A DNA stretch of 64,000 nt from Mesorhizobium sp. CU3 (GCF_006442965.1 NZ_VFWX01000002.1:488780-552779); one strand, 5' to 3'; numbered from the stretch's first letter, positions 28,297 to 39,467 are shown. Notes: generated by a model not told the origin, from the letters alone. Program-made: numbers and translations.

Positions 28297-31200
28297 TCAA
28301 AACACCATCTTCAGCCCCACATTGGTGTCGATGCTGGCTTTGTCGTTCACGGCCGTTCCGTTGACGGCGCCGTAGAGCGAGACGGTGTCGCTCATCTTCC
28401 AGTTGCCGCCGAGGCCGAAGCTGGGGCCGAAGAGGTTTGCGTCGCCTTCCGGCACGGTCGAGGCGATGCCGAGAAGGCTGACATCCGTGCCTGAGCCCTG
28501 CACGCGCTGCAGGGCGACGACGCCGAGGGTGGTGAAGAGGCTCCAGCGCTCGCTGTCGACTTCAAGCTTTGCCAGCGCACGCTCCTCCAGGAAGCCGCTA
28601 TAGTGCGAGGAAACCGTCATGTCGGCGCTTGAGCCGGTTTCGCTGTAGCCTTGGGTGTCTACGCCGAGATAGCGGACACGCAATTGCGGCGTCAGGCTTA
28701 CACCGGACGCCAGCGCGACACGATAGCCGACGGCCAGCTCAGGCGAGACGAAAGTCGAGCCGTATTCGCCGCTGGCCGCTTCGGTAGCGAGGCCGTTGGT
28801 GATAAGACGCTCGGACCGGTTGTCGGCATAGCCGCCGGTAAGATTGCCCTCGACAAAGGCGGCGCCCGGCGACCAGCTGCCATAGAGCCCGGCATAATAC
28901 CATTTGGACTTGAGCGAGGAACCTCCGTCGTTCTCGGTGCGGCTGTCCGCCAGACCAAAGAAGCCGCCGAGGCGCAGTGCGTCCGAGAAGCGATGATCGC
29001 CACCGAAGGCAGCGCCGACGAAGTTCATCGAGGAGGCGCCACTGTCCGCGTCCTGCGAGGCGACGCTGCGCCCTGCCAGGACGCGCGACCAGACGATGTT
29101 GCCGGCGCCGTCGCCGACGGCGCCGTTCGAGAAGCCGGAGAACGGGTTTTCCTGGCCTGAGCCGGTTAGTGCCGCGGAGGTGAATCCGCGATCGACGGCA
29201 TTGTCGTCGGCATAGGCGAGCGCACCCCGGAAGGAACTGGCGACCGGCAAGGAGGACGACGACAGCGAAAGCGCATCGCCGGCGAGGCCCGAGAGCGAGC
29301 GGGTGATGTCGAGCGCATCGCGCGCGCTGGCCTGCACCGCGGAACCATCGGCGACGATGATCTGGTTTCCCTTCACGACATAGGCGCTGCCGGCGGTGAC
29401 GATCGTGTTGCCCGCGGCATTGTAATTGGCGACGTCGAGGACCCAGCTGCCAGGGCCGAAGCGGGTGGTGTTGCCGGTGGTGCGGTTGTAGTCGATCACG
29501 CCGTCGAAGCGCGCGCCTTTGCCGAGAGTAATACTATTGCCGTTGGTGCCAAGCAGGACCGCCTTGTAGTAGCCGGAGATCAGGCCCGTATTGGTCAGCG
29601 TAAGCGCGCCATATGCGTTGATGCCAAGCGTCCCGGCGATCGTTCCCGAATTGTCGATGGTCGCGGCGACCGCCGATGAGACGGCGTAGCCTCCTGTGAT
29701 CGTTCCGCTGTTCGTCAACCGCAGGGATGCGCCGTCGAGTCCGCTGAAGGCGCCGACGCCAACGCCGGAGTAGGCCGCGCCGATGATGGTTCCGGTGTTG
29801 TCGATCGTCGTCGTGGCGACCTGTGCATTGACGCCGTAGCCGCCGGTGATCGTGCCGCTGTTGACCAACGCCAGGGAGCTCTTGGCGAGGGAGCTGTAGG
29901 CATAGACACCGGTGCCGACGCCAGCCGCGCCGGTTATCGTCCCTGAGTTATCGACGGTCGTCGTGGCGACCTGCGCATTGACGCCGAAGTAGCCGCCAGC
30001 GATCGCGCCGCTGTTGGCCACCGCCAGGGAGCTGTTGGCGAGGGAGTCGTAGGCAAAGACACCGGAGTCGCCTGTGCCGGCGATGGTCCCCGAATTGTCG
30101 ACCGTCGTCGTGGCCACCTGCGTATTGACGCCGAAGTAGCCGCCAGCGATCGCGCCATTGTTCACCAACGCCAGGGTGCTCTTGGCGAGGGGGCTGTAGG
30201 CAAAGACACCGGAATCGCTTGTGCCGGCGATGGTCCCCGAATTGTCGACCATCGTCGTGGCCACCTGCGAGAAGGCGCCGTACTCGCCGGTGATCATGCC
30301 GCTGTTGGTCACCGTCAGAGATGCATCGGCGACCGCGTTTTCGGCAAAAATTCCGGCATTGTAGACGCCGGTGATGGTGCCCGAATTGTCGATCATCGTC
30401 GTGACAACTTGCGAATCGACACCGTACTCGCCGGTGATCGTGCCGCTGTTGCTATTGGTCAAAGCCAAGGACGCGTTGGCGGCCACGCTACCCGCGTAGA
30501 CACCAGCGCCGCCCGTGCCGGTAACGCTTCCCGAATTGTCGATCGTTGTCGTGGCGACCTGCGAATTGACGCCGAACGTGGCGGTGATCGTGCCGCTGTT
30601 GGTCAACGTCAGAGAGGCGGCGGCATCGGTACTGTCGGCGAGGATGCCCCTGCCATAGACGCCGAAATTGTCGATGTTGCCCGAATTGGTGATCTTCGTG
30701 GTGACGCCGTGGGCCGCGACACCATCCCAATCGCCCGAATTGCCGACGGACTTGATCCAGCCCGAATTGTCGAGGGTCAGGTCACCGCCTGTCGAAATGG
30801 CCGCCGAGTAGCCCGAAATCGTGCCGGAATTGACGATGGTCGCTCTGACAGTGCTGAAACTGTTGGAGGCGGTATAGACCCCGATGTCGCCGCCGACCGT
30901 GCCGGTGTTGGTCAAGCTGAAAGAGCCTACCGGAGTGTTTCTTACGTAGACTTCCGCGTGGATGCCATAGCCGCTGTCGCTCCAGATCAGCCCCGAATTC
31001 GTGATCATTGTGGTGCCGCCCCAGGCCCTGACAGCCGTGCTGTAGGTCGATGGGTCGGTGTCCGTGACGATGCTGCCCGAATTGTCGAGGGTCAGGTCGC
31101 CGATGGCCCTGAGGGCGAAGTAGCCACCCGAGATCGTGCCGGAATTGGTCGCCTTCACCGTGTAGCCGTCGATGCCGAATGACTGCCCCGCCATGACGCC

Positions 31201-31677
31201 GGTGTTCGTCAGGTCAAGGTAATGGTCCCCATCAAGGGCGTAGATGCCTTCGATCCTGCCATCGTTGACGATCGTGGTGATACCGCCGGAGCCCGCATTT
31301 ATGGCTCCTCTCGATCCAAAGATGGTGGCGCCCAAGCGATTGGTGAGGGTCAGCGTTCCTTGCAACCTGATTGCCGAGAAGGAGCTGCTGATCGAGCCGG
31401 CATTGTCGATCGTGGTGGTGTCGGTGCTCGCCGTATCCCCAACGCCGCCGATCGTGCCCGTATTGGTATTTGTCAGATCGACGACGCCGCTCGTGGTGAC
31501 GAAGCAGATCGCCGATGCATTGGTGTAGGTCTGGTTGCTGAGGGACAGCTGGGGGCAACTGGCTCGCGCCACCGCGGGCACGGAAAGAAGCGCAAGGCTC
31601 GATGCGGAGGCGAGGAGAAACGGCTTGATCTGCACGGGGCGGGTCTCGGGAGCTGGAATCCGCCCCACCCTTGCCAT
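28297..31677 (-). CDS. Autotransporter with tandem NSGTI repeats and C-terminal beta barrel
   Basis: About 1126 residues from ATG 31677 (TTG five codons upstream and GTG 31635 are alternatives; ribosome-binding sequence is weak). A long signal peptide ends ALLSVPAVARA. The passenger (about 40-820) is beta-helical, built of NSGTI/DNSGTIAG motifs; residues about 330-690 carry 49-residue repeats (147 bases at DNA level). The last 270 residues form the autotransporter barrel, ending NVGLKMVF with terminal Phe. It is transcribed on the same strand as, and downstream of, the response regulator. Adhesin or surface-interaction role is inferred. Confidence 0.88.
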   Translation of the reverse strand: MARVGRIPAPETRPVQIKPFLLASASSLALLSVPAVARASCPQLSLSNQTYTNASAICFVTTSGVVDLTNTNTGTIGGVGDTASTDTTTIDNAGSISSSFSAIRLQGTLTLTNRLGATIFGSRGAINAGSGGITTIVNDGRIEGIYALDGDHYLDLTNTGVMAGQSFGIDGYTVKATNSGTISGGYFALRAIGDLTLDNSGSIVTDTDPSTYSTAVRAWGGTTMITNSGLIWSDSGYGIHAEVYVRNTPVGSFSLTNTGTVGGDIGVYTASNSFSTVRATIVNSGTISGYSAAISTGGDLTLDNSGWIKSVGNSGDWDGVAAHGVTTKITNSGNIDNFGVYGRGILADSTDAAASLTLTNSGTITATFGVNSQVATTTIDNSGSVTGTGGAGVYAGSVAANASLALTNSNSGTITGEYGVDSQVVTTMIDNSGTITGVYNAGIFAENAVADASLTVTNSGMITGEYGAFSQVATTMVDNSGTIAGTSDSGVFAYSPLAKSTLALVNNGAIAGGYFGVNTQVATTTVDNSGTIAGTGDSGVFAYDSLANSSLAVANSGAIAGGYFGVNAQVATTTVDNSGTITGAAGVGTGVYAYSSLAKSSLALVNSGTITGGYGVNAQVATTTIDNTGTIIGAAYSGVGVGAFSGLDGASLRLTNSGTITGGYAVSSAVAATIDNSGTIAGTLGINAYGALTLTNTGLISGYYKAVLLGTNGNSITLGKGARFDGVIDYNRTTGNTTRFGPGSWVLDVANYNAAGNTIVTAGSAYVVKGNQIIVADGSAVQASARDALDITRSLSGLAGDALSLSSSSLPVASSFRGALAYADDNAVDRGFTSAALTGSGQENPFSGFSNGAVGDGAGNIVWSRVLAGRSVASQDADSGASSMNFVGAAFGGDHRFSDALRLGGFFGLADSRTENDGGSSLKSKWYYAGLYGSWSPGAAFVEGNLTGGYADNRSERLITNGLATEAASGEYGSTFVSPELAVGYRVALASGVSLTPQLRVRYLGVDTQGYSETGSSADMTVSSHYSGFLEERALAKLEVDSERWSLFTTLGVVALQRVQGSGTDVSLLGIASTVPEGDANLFGPSFGLGGNWKMSDTVSLYGAVNGTAVNDKASIDTNVGLKMVF
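29700..30640 (-). repeat. Tandem 147-base coding repeats in the autotransporter passenger
   Basis: Successive units share near-identical 30-base blocks, for example the ACACCGGAGTCGCCTGTGCC and ACACCGGAATCGCTTGTGCC blocks 147 bases apart (30059 and 30206). Unit length is 49 codons, so gain or loss keeps frame. Outer units are more diverged. Confidence 0.75.
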
Positions 31678-31809
31678 GGATCCGTTGCGCAATCTTCTCG
31701 TTCGGCGGAACTACATGCGACTATTTTTGGGACGACTTTTCGACCGGAACCCGCCACCCAAACTACGATGAAGGTGTACTTGTTTCAGCACCACCAGGTC
31801 TAGCGACGT

Positions 31810-32493
31810 TCAAAACCCCGCCTGATCCCTGAACAGTTCCGCATTGTCCAGTTTCGACACCTCGATCACCGCTTGCGTCCTGCTATAGACGTTGAGCTTG
31901 CGCAGGATCTCCGAGACATGCGCCTTGACCGTGGTTTCGCCGACCTGCAGCTCATAGGCGATCTGCTTGTTGAGCATGCCCTGGCGCAGCATCTGCAGCA
32001 CCCTGAGCTGCTGCGGCGTCAGCTTGGCCAGGCGCTGCACCATGTCGGCGCGGTCGGTGCTGTCGGGGTCGGGCGGCTGGCCCTCGTAATTTTCCGGCAC
32101 ATAGACCGCGCCGTCCATCACCGAGCGGATGGCGGCGGCGAGGTCGCTCTTGCGCGCCGATTTCGGGATGAAGCCGGCCGCACCATAGGACAGCGCCTCG
32201 GAGATGATTTTTGGTTCCTCATAGCCCGACACGATCACCACCGGCAGGCGCGGATAGCGGGTCCTGAGCTGCAGCAGCCCTTCGAAACCGTGCACGTCGG
32301 GCATGCTGAGATCAAGCAGCGCCAGGTCGAACGGTTTTGTGCCGGAAAGCAGCTCCAGCGCTTCCGCGATCGAGCGCGCCTCGACCGTGTCGACATCAGG
32401 ATAGGCCATCTGCACGGCGCTGTGCAGCGCCTCGCGGAACAGCGGGTGATCATCGATGATCAGGAAGCGGGCGCGATCGCTGGGGGCGGTCAT
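31810..32493 (-). CDS. LuxR/FixJ-family response regulator
   Basis: 227 residues from ATG 32493; the frame is open upstream but no signal favours a longer form. Receiver domain with acidic pair DD14-15, phospho-acceptor Asp61 in LALLDLSMPDVHGFEG, then a C-terminal LuxR HTH (LTPQQLRVLQMLRQGMLNKQ, VGETTVKAHVSEIL). It probably serves the FIST-associated hybrid kinase and may control the autotransporter 130 bases downstream on the same strand and/or the Mo-hydroxylase operon. No proof of target here. Confidence 0.9.
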   Translation of the reverse strand: MTAPSDRARFLIIDDHPLFREALHSAVQMAYPDVDTVEARSIAEALELLSGTKPFDLALLDLSMPDVHGFEGLLQLRTRYPRLPVVIVSGYEEPKIISEALSYGAAGFIPKSARKSDLAAAIRSVMDGAVYVPENYEGQPPDPDSTDRADMVQRLAKLTPQQLRVLQMLRQGMLNKQIAYELQVGETTVKAHVSEILRKLNVYSRTQAVIEVSKLDNAELFRDQAGF

Positions 32494-32683
32494 GACATCG
32501 GTTCGGTTTCTTGTGGCCAGAGGATAGTCTTCCGACCATCTCCAGATTATTGGCAAATAGTCTATCGGCCAATGACGAATAGCGCTGCCGCCAGACGACA
32601 GGGCCATGTTTTTGCGGGCCTTGCCCAGCCGCCGAAATCGGTCGAAGGTGCGGGCGCATTCATATCTTAAAGCAGAGACCAAG

Positions 32684-33378
<695 letters not shown>

Positions 33379-33382
<4 letters not shown>

Positions 33383-34029
33383 GCGACCTCGTCCTGCACA
33401 ATTACTACCGCTCCTCCACCTCCTACCGGGTGCGGATCGCGCTGGCGATGAAGGGGCTGGACTACAGCTATGTCCCGCACCATCTGCGCCACGGCGAGCA
33501 TCTCGAGCCCGCCTATCTCGCGGTCAATCCGCAAGGGCTGGTGCCGGCGCTGGTGCTCGACGACGGCAGGCTTTTGACCCAGTCGCTGGCGATCATCGAA
33601 TATCTCGACGAGATCGCCCCCAAGCCGCCGCTGCTGCCCGAAGACGCACTCGGCCGCGCCCGCGTCCGCATGCTGGCGCAGATGATCGCCTGCGACATCC
33701 ACCCGGTCAACAATCTGCGCGTGCTGACCTCTTTGCGGACGCTGTTCGGCGCCGGCGACGCCGATGTCGTCAATTGGTTCCGGCACTGGGTGAACGAAGG
33801 CTTCCAGCCGCTTGAGAAGATTCTAGCTTCGTCCCCCGAGACAGGCGCCTTCTGCCATGGCGACGAGCCGGGCCTTGCCGACATCTGCCTGACAGCCCAG
33901 GTCACCAACAACGCCCGTTTCGGCGTCGACATGGCGCCCTACCCGGTGATTTCGCGCATTCACGCCGCCTGCATGGCGCTGCCGGCGTTCCAGAAGGCGG
34001 CGCCGCAGAATCAGATAGACGCGGAGTGA
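33379..34029 (+). CDS. maiA: Maleylacetoacetate/maleylpyruvate isomerase (zeta-class GST)
   Basis: 216 residues. The zeta-class GST catalytic signature SSTSYRVRIAL (residues 12-22, with the Ser-Ser-Thr glutathione-activating residues) is clear, as is the thioredoxin-fold strand NPQGLVPALVLDDG and the helical domain starting ARVRMLAQMIACDIHPVNN. It converts maleyl- to fumaryl-pyruvate or -acetoacetate with glutathione. Translationally coupled by a 4-base overlap with the hydrolase. Which of the two substrates applies is undecided; no dioxygenase is nearby. Confidence 0.9.
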
Positions 34030-34059
34030 GTCAGGGCAAAGCATGGTGAGGAGCTGCCG

Positions 34060-35100
<1,041 letters not shown>

Positions 35101-35185
35101 GGACGCTCTGGACAAGCGCAAACGTTTGCGGTTAAACGTCTAGAACATAAAGGGAACACACACAATCCACCGAGCGGCGGGGACA

Positions 35186-35791
35186 ATGAGATTTCTGCTG
35201 GCCTTGTTTCTGACAATCATTGTGAACTGCGTCGCCCACGCAGAGAACACGACCCCGCCGGAACAATCGACAGAGAGCGGCTCGACGCCGGAGGTTCTCA
35301 ATCCACCCGAACCAGATGCGCTGCGTTTCGAAGATTTTCCGGCAAAAGTTTTTCAGAAAAAGGCCGCCAAGAACATCCGGCTTTGGCCGCAAGACGATTG
35401 GGTGAAGGAGTTAAAGGCGGATATTCTTGAGGACATGAAGCGTGGCGCCGATTTCGCCGGCCATTACTCGATGGTCATGGTTGGATGTGGCACCGCGTGT
35501 ATCGGTGTGAGAATGGTTGACCTGCGAAACGGGGAAGTTTTTGAGTTTCCTGAGAGCGGTCAGTATCAGCTCGACCTCGACTATTCTGTCAAAAGCCGGC
35601 TGATGAAAACAATGTGGATCGACGGAACCGTTTGCGTCAGCCAATCCTATGAATGGGCGGGGCGGTCTTTCAAAAAGCTTTCGGAGCGGCGCACGGAATT
35701 AGGCGATCAATCAGAGCTGTGCAGCTTCAACCCTCAACCGCCTCCAGACGTCACGCCGACCTGGGATCCAGTTAACGGTTGGCGACCTTGA
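35186..35791 (+). CDS. Secreted protein of unknown function
   Basis: 201 residues. A signal peptide (about 1-19, ending AHA) is followed by an acidic Pro/Glu-rich stretch (20-50) and a conserved-looking core with DFAGHYSMVMVGCGTACIGV, two cysteines five residues apart, and a later Cys pair near WIDGTVCVSQSYEW and SELCSFNP. Two disulfides are plausible. I recognise no family. It is less GC-rich than its neighbours and stands between an alcohol dehydrogenase and a converging DMT transporter gene. Confidence 0.7.
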   Translation: MRFLLALFLTIIVNCVAHAENTTPPEQSTESGSTPEVLNPPEPDALRFEDFPAKVFQKKAAKNIRLWPQDDWVKELKADILEDMKRGADFAGHYSMVMVGCGTACIGVRMVDLRNGEVFEFPESGQYQLDLDYSVKSRLMKTMWIDGTVCVSQSYEWAGRSFKKLSERRTELGDQSELCSFNPQPPPDVTPTWDPVNGWRP

Positions 35792-35800
35792 TCGCCAAAA

Positions 35801-36664
35801 CTACCGCGCGAACTTCTTCGCGCCGAACACGCAGGCCACGACGCCCAGCGTGACGACCACCATCATCGGGCTGACCTTTTCGTGCAGCAGGCTCGCCGCC
35901 AGCGCCAGGCCGAAGAAGGGTTGCAGCAATTGCAACTGCCCGACGGCCGCGATGCCGCCTTGCGCGAGGCCGCGGTACCAGAAGATGAAGCCGATCAGCA
36001 TGCTGAACAGCGAGACGTAAGCCAGGCCGATCCAGGCGCCGGAACCGACATTGGCGAGTGTCGGCGGCAACGTGGCAAAGCTCAGCACCAGCATGACCGG
36101 CAGCGACAGCACCAGCGCCCAGCAGATTACCTGCCAGCCGCCGAGCCGGCGCGACAGGGCGGCGCCCTCGGCATAGCCCAGACCGCAGACGATGATGGCG
36201 CCCAGCATCAGGCCGTCGCCGAGCGGCGATGCGGTAACGCCTTGCGACAGGGCAAAGCCGGCGACCAGCGCGCTGCCGATTGAGGAGAACAGCCAGAAGG
36301 CCGGACGCGGACGGTCGCCGCCGCGCAGCACGCCGAAGATCGCAGTAGCCAGCGGCAGCAGGCCGACGAAGATGATCGAATGCGCCGTGGTGACATGCTT
36401 CAGCGCCAGCGCCGTCAGCAGCGGAAAGCCGACGACCACGCCGAGCGCCACGACCACCAGCGAGATCAGATCGCCGCGCTCCGGACGTTTCTGGCGGAAC
36501 ACGAGCAGCATCGCCAGGCCGAGCAGTCCGGCGATCGCTGCGCGGGCCGCCGTCAGGAATGTCGGATCGAAATCCGCCACCGCCACATGCGTCGCCGGCA
36601 GCGAGCCGCTGAAGATCAGCACACCGAGGAATCCGTTCAGCCAGCCGTTCGCCGTCTTGTCCAT
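35801..36664 (-). CDS. EamA/DMT-superfamily exporter
   Basis: 287 residues, ten predicted hydrophobic segments in two EamA halves (for example LLGLAMLLVF, LISLVVVALGVVVGFPLL, then VSLFSMLIGFIFWYRGLAQGG). DMT permeases export amino acids or metabolites. The gene is divergent from a MocR-type regulator with only 83 bases between, and the MocR-DMT pairing is common; the regulator probably controls it. Confidence 0.88.
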   Translation of the reverse strand: MDKTANGWLNGFLGVLIFSGSLPATHVAVADFDPTFLTAARAAIAGLLGLAMLLVFRQKRPERGDLISLVVVALGVVVGFPLLTALALKHVTTAHSIIFVGLLPLATAIFGVLRGGDRPRPAFWLFSSIGSALVAGFALSQGVTASPLGDGLMLGAIIVCGLGYAEGAALSRRLGGWQVICWALVLSLPVMLVLSFATLPPTLANVGSGAWIGLAYVSLFSMLIGFIFWYRGLAQGGIAAVGQLQLLQPFFGLALAASLLHEKVSPMMVVVTLGVVACVFGAKKFAR

Positions 36665-36727
36665 TCGAGGCTCCGTCGTTTGAGCCTCTATCGGATGAGT
36701 CCGCTGGCTTCGCCAGAGACAATGGAG

Positions 36728-36747
36728 TACAATTCAGCAAAACTGTA
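36728..36747. promoter_or_regulatory. Imperfect palindrome, candidate MocR operator
   Basis: TACAATT-CAGCAA-AACTGTA; arms match at 6 of 7 positions. It lies between the divergent DMT and MocR genes, 63 bases from the DMT start and 21 bases before the preferred MocR start. Not experimentally supported. Confidence 0.5.
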
Positions 36748-36768
36748 ATGGTCATGCGAGCAATACGG

Positions 36769-38190
36769 ATGACGGACATTGGTCTTGAAAATGACGGTGC
36801 GCGCACGCTGGTCGAAAGCGTGATGGCGACGATCCGCCAGCGCATCGCGGCGCGCGCGCTGACGCCCGGCGCCAGACTGCCGTCGATCCGGGCGCTTGCC
36901 AAATCGCTGCAAGTCTCGAAATCGACGGTGGTCGAAGCCTATGAGCGGCTTGCCGCGGAAGGCACGATCCGCTCGCGGCCGGGCTCCGGCTTCTACGCCG
37001 CCGGCCAGCTTGCACCGCTGTCGCTGGCCGAGATCGGCCCGCGCCTCGACCGCGAGGTCGATCCGCTCTGGGTCTCCAGGCAATCGCTGGAGGCCGGCGA
37101 GGAGATGCTGAAGCCAGGCTGCGGCTGGCTGCCGGCCTCCTGGATGCCGCAGGCCGCCTTGCGCCGAGCGCTGCGCAGCGCGGCCCGCGCCGACGACGCA
37201 GCGCTCGCCGATTACGGCACGCCGCTCGGCCTGCCCCCGCTGCGCCAATTGCTGGCGCGCCGCATGGCCGATCACGGCATCGAGGTCTCGCCCGACCGGA
37301 TCATGCTGACCGATTGCGGCACCCAGGCGATCGATCTCCTGTGCCGTTTCCTGCTCGAACCCGGCGATGCGGTGCTGGTCGACGATCCCTGCTATTTCAA
37401 TTTCCATGCGCTGCTGCGCGCCCATCAAGCCAAGGTGGTCGGCGTGCCTTACACGCCCTCGGGACCGGATATCGAGCGCTTCGCCGAGGCGCTGGCCGAA
37501 CACCGGCCGCGCCTCTACATCACCAATTCCGGCATCCACAACCCAACCGGCGCGATCCTGTCGCCGGTCGTCGCGCATCGGCTGCTAAAACTCGCCGACC
37601 AGGCCGGGCTCACCATCGTCGAGGACGACATTTTTGCCGATTTCGAGCACAGCCCTGCCCCGCGCCTCGCAGCCTTCGACGGGCTGCAGCGCGTCGTCCA
37701 TATCGGCTCGTTCTCCAAGACGCTGTCGGCTTCGGTGCGCTGCGGCTTCATCGCGGCGCCTCGCGACTGGATGGAAGGCCTGACCGACCTCAAGATCGCC
37801 ACGACTTTCGGCGGCGCGCGCCTGTCCGCCGAACTGGTGCTGATGCTGCTGAAGGACGGCAGCTACCGCAAGCATGTCGAACAGTTGCGCGTCCGGCTCG
37901 CGCGCGCCATGGCCGAAACGGCGAGCCGGTTGAAAGCGATGGGCATCATGCCCTGGATCGATCAGCCGGCCGGCATGTTCCTGTGGTGCCGCCTGCCCGA
38001 CGGCATCGACGCCGCCGAAATCGCCCGCCGCGCGCTCTCGGACAATGTCGTGCTGGCGCCCGGCAATGCCTTCAGCCTGTCGCACAGCGCCGGCCGCTTC
38101 ATGCGCTTCAACGTCGCCCAATGCGCGGACGAGCGGGTTTTCAGAGTTCTTGAGAAGGCGATGGCTGATTGTCTTCGGAAAGCCGCTTAG
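36769..38190 (+). CDS. MocR-type transcriptional regulator (GntR HTH fused to PLP aminotransferase fold)
   Basis: 473 residues from ATG 36769; an ATG at 36748 is also in frame but overlaps the candidate operator. N-terminal GntR winged helix (RLPSIRALAKSLQVSKSTVV, about residues 28-50), then a type-I aminotransferase fold with the PLP lysine in HIGSFSKTLSASVRCGF. MocR proteins use PLP or an amino-acid aldimine as the signal. The divergent EamA exporter is the likely target. Confidence 0.9.
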   Translation: MTDIGLENDGARTLVESVMATIRQRIAARALTPGARLPSIRALAKSLQVSKSTVVEAYERLAAEGTIRSRPGSGFYAAGQLAPLSLAEIGPRLDREVDPLWVSRQSLEAGEEMLKPGCGWLPASWMPQAALRRALRSAARADDAALADYGTPLGLPPLRQLLARRMADHGIEVSPDRIMLTDCGTQAIDLLCRFLLEPGDAVLVDDPCYFNFHALLRAHQAKVVGVPYTPSGPDIERFAEALAEHRPRLYITNSGIHNPTGAILSPVVAHRLLKLADQAGLTIVEDDIFADFEHSPAPRLAAFDGLQRVVHIGSFSKTLSASVRCGFIAAPRDWMEGLTDLKIATTFGGARLSAELVLMLLKDGSYRKHVEQLRVRLARAMAETASRLKAMGIMPWIDQPAGMFLWCRLPDGIDAAEIARRALSDNVVLAPGNAFSLSHSAGRFMRFNVAQCADERVFRVLEKAMADCLRKAA

Positions 38191-38229
38191 ATGGCCTGAT
38201 CAGTCGATGAACCGACGCCGCCAGGTCTG

Positions 38230-38357
38230 TCGAGATTCGGGTCAGGCCGAGTCGAGAACGGTGGCTTCCGAGAACCGGAGCGGAGCGTACTTTTCGTACG
38301 TGAGCACCGGAAGCGCAGGAAATCACCGTTTGCAGACCGGCCTCACCTGAATATCGG
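38230..38357. repeat. 130-base multi-stem structured element
   Basis: Outer arms 38230-38253 (TCGAGATTCGGGTCAGGCCG...) and 38335-38357 (...CCGGCCTCACCTGAATATCGG) pair at about 20 of 24 positions. Inside are nested matches AACGGTG / CACCGTT, CTTCCG / CGGAAG and GCGTAC-TTTT-CGTAC. It lies between convergent MocR and MaoC genes. From memory, closely similar sequences recur in rhizobial and other genomes and give spurious small ORFs. Confidence 0.65.
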
Positions 38358-38362
38358 CGGAC

Positions 38363-38857
38363 CTAGCCGGTGCGTTTGCGGCGCTCATACATCATCACCA
38401 GCGTTTCGGCAGTCAGCGCCGGCTTCTGTTCGCCTTCGATCTCGACCGTGTTCTCCGCCTTCATCAGATACTGGCCCGGGCCGCGATCCTCCATGGACAG
38501 CAGCGTCGTGCGCAGCCGGATGCGCGCGCCGACCCTGACCGGCGCCAGGAAGCGCACCTTGTCGAAACCGTAATTGAAGGCTGCTTGCGTGTTTTCCGGC
38601 ACGATGCCCATTTCGAGCGCCAGCGCTCCGATGATCGACAAGGTCAGATAGCCATGCGCGATGGTAGTGCGGAACGGACTCTGCCGTCTGGCGCGCACGG
38701 GGTCGACATGGATCCATTGATGGTCGCCCGTGCATTCGGCAAACTGGTCGATGCGCCGCTGGTCGACAACCGTCCAGTCGGACACGCCAAGCTCCTGCCC
38801 GGCCATGGTGCGCAACTGTTCGAAGGTCGGCGGCGTTTTCGGCCGTGTTTCCGTCAT
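38363..38857 (-). CDS. MaoC-family dehydratase
   Basis: 164 residues. One hot-dog domain; catalytic Asp/His in FAECTGDHQWIHVDPVRAR and the AHGYLTLSIIGAL motif identify the R-specific enoyl-CoA hydratase type. It could feed (R)-3-hydroxyacyl-CoA to PHA synthesis, consistent with the phasin gene just upstream on the same strand. No promoter assignment possible. Confidence 0.9.
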   Translation of the reverse strand: MTETRPKTPPTFEQLRTMAGQELGVSDWTVVDQRRIDQFAECTGDHQWIHVDPVRARRQSPFRTTIAHGYLTLSIIGALALEMGIVPENTQAAFNYGFDKVRFLAPVRVGARIRLRTTLLSMEDRGPGQYLMKAENTVEIEGEQKPALTAETLVMMYERRKRTG

Positions 38858-39038
38858 TCCTGCTTTCCCGTCACTCCTGCCCGTCTCCCGACCACGAAGC
38901 GCCGGCCTCTGTCAATTCGCGGGCTCGTTATTTTCGCCGGTAGAGTTGATGCTTTTACGGCAGGCCAAGAACGCGCCGCCCCGGAGGCCGGTTGCATTCG
39001 AGTTGGGTCCGAGTTTACAGCCGGGAACGCCGGAAACC

Positions 39039-39467
39039 CTATTTCTTGTCGTAGCCAGCGCGGATTTCCGCCATCGCATCCCTGATGCGGTCGCGCAGGA
39101 TCTCGATCGATTCGGTGCCGGATTTACGGGCCAGATCAGCCACTTCGCTGGTGGTCTTCACAGCCGTCTCGAATGATCTTCTGGCGAACTCTGCCTGCCT
39201 GGTCAGGAAATCCTGCGGACTGGCCGGTGCCTGGTAGTTATGGGCCATCTGCGTGATTTCGCGCATTGCCTGCTGGATCACTTCGCTTTGCTTCGACATG
39301 ACGGCGGACGCTCCGGCAGCGCTTGCCCTGGCGGACTTCTCCAGCGCCTCGAGGTTCTTGCGATGGTGGTCGAGGAACGCCTGGACATCGACATTCGGCA
39401 GCTTCAGGTCGCGGCCGAACCTGCTGAACATGTCTAGGAAATGGTCGGATTCCGGTTGTTTTGCCAT
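39039..39467 (-). CDS. Phasin family protein
   Basis: 142 residues from ATG 39467 with GGGAGG upstream; an earlier in-frame ATG (39536) lacks a signal. All-helical, amphipathic, with FRRSFETAV-like and KSGTESIEILRDRIRDAMAE segments typical of the TIGR01841-type phasin that coats polyhydroxyalkanoate granules. The MaoC gene follows on the same strand. Confidence 0.85.
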   Translation of the reverse strand: MAKQPESDHFLDMFSRFGRDLKLPNVDVQAFLDHHRKNLEALEKSARASAAGASAVMSKQSEVIQQAMREITQMAHNYQAPASPQDFLTRQAEFARRSFETAVKTTSEVADLARKSGTESIEILRDRIRDAMAEIRAGYDKK

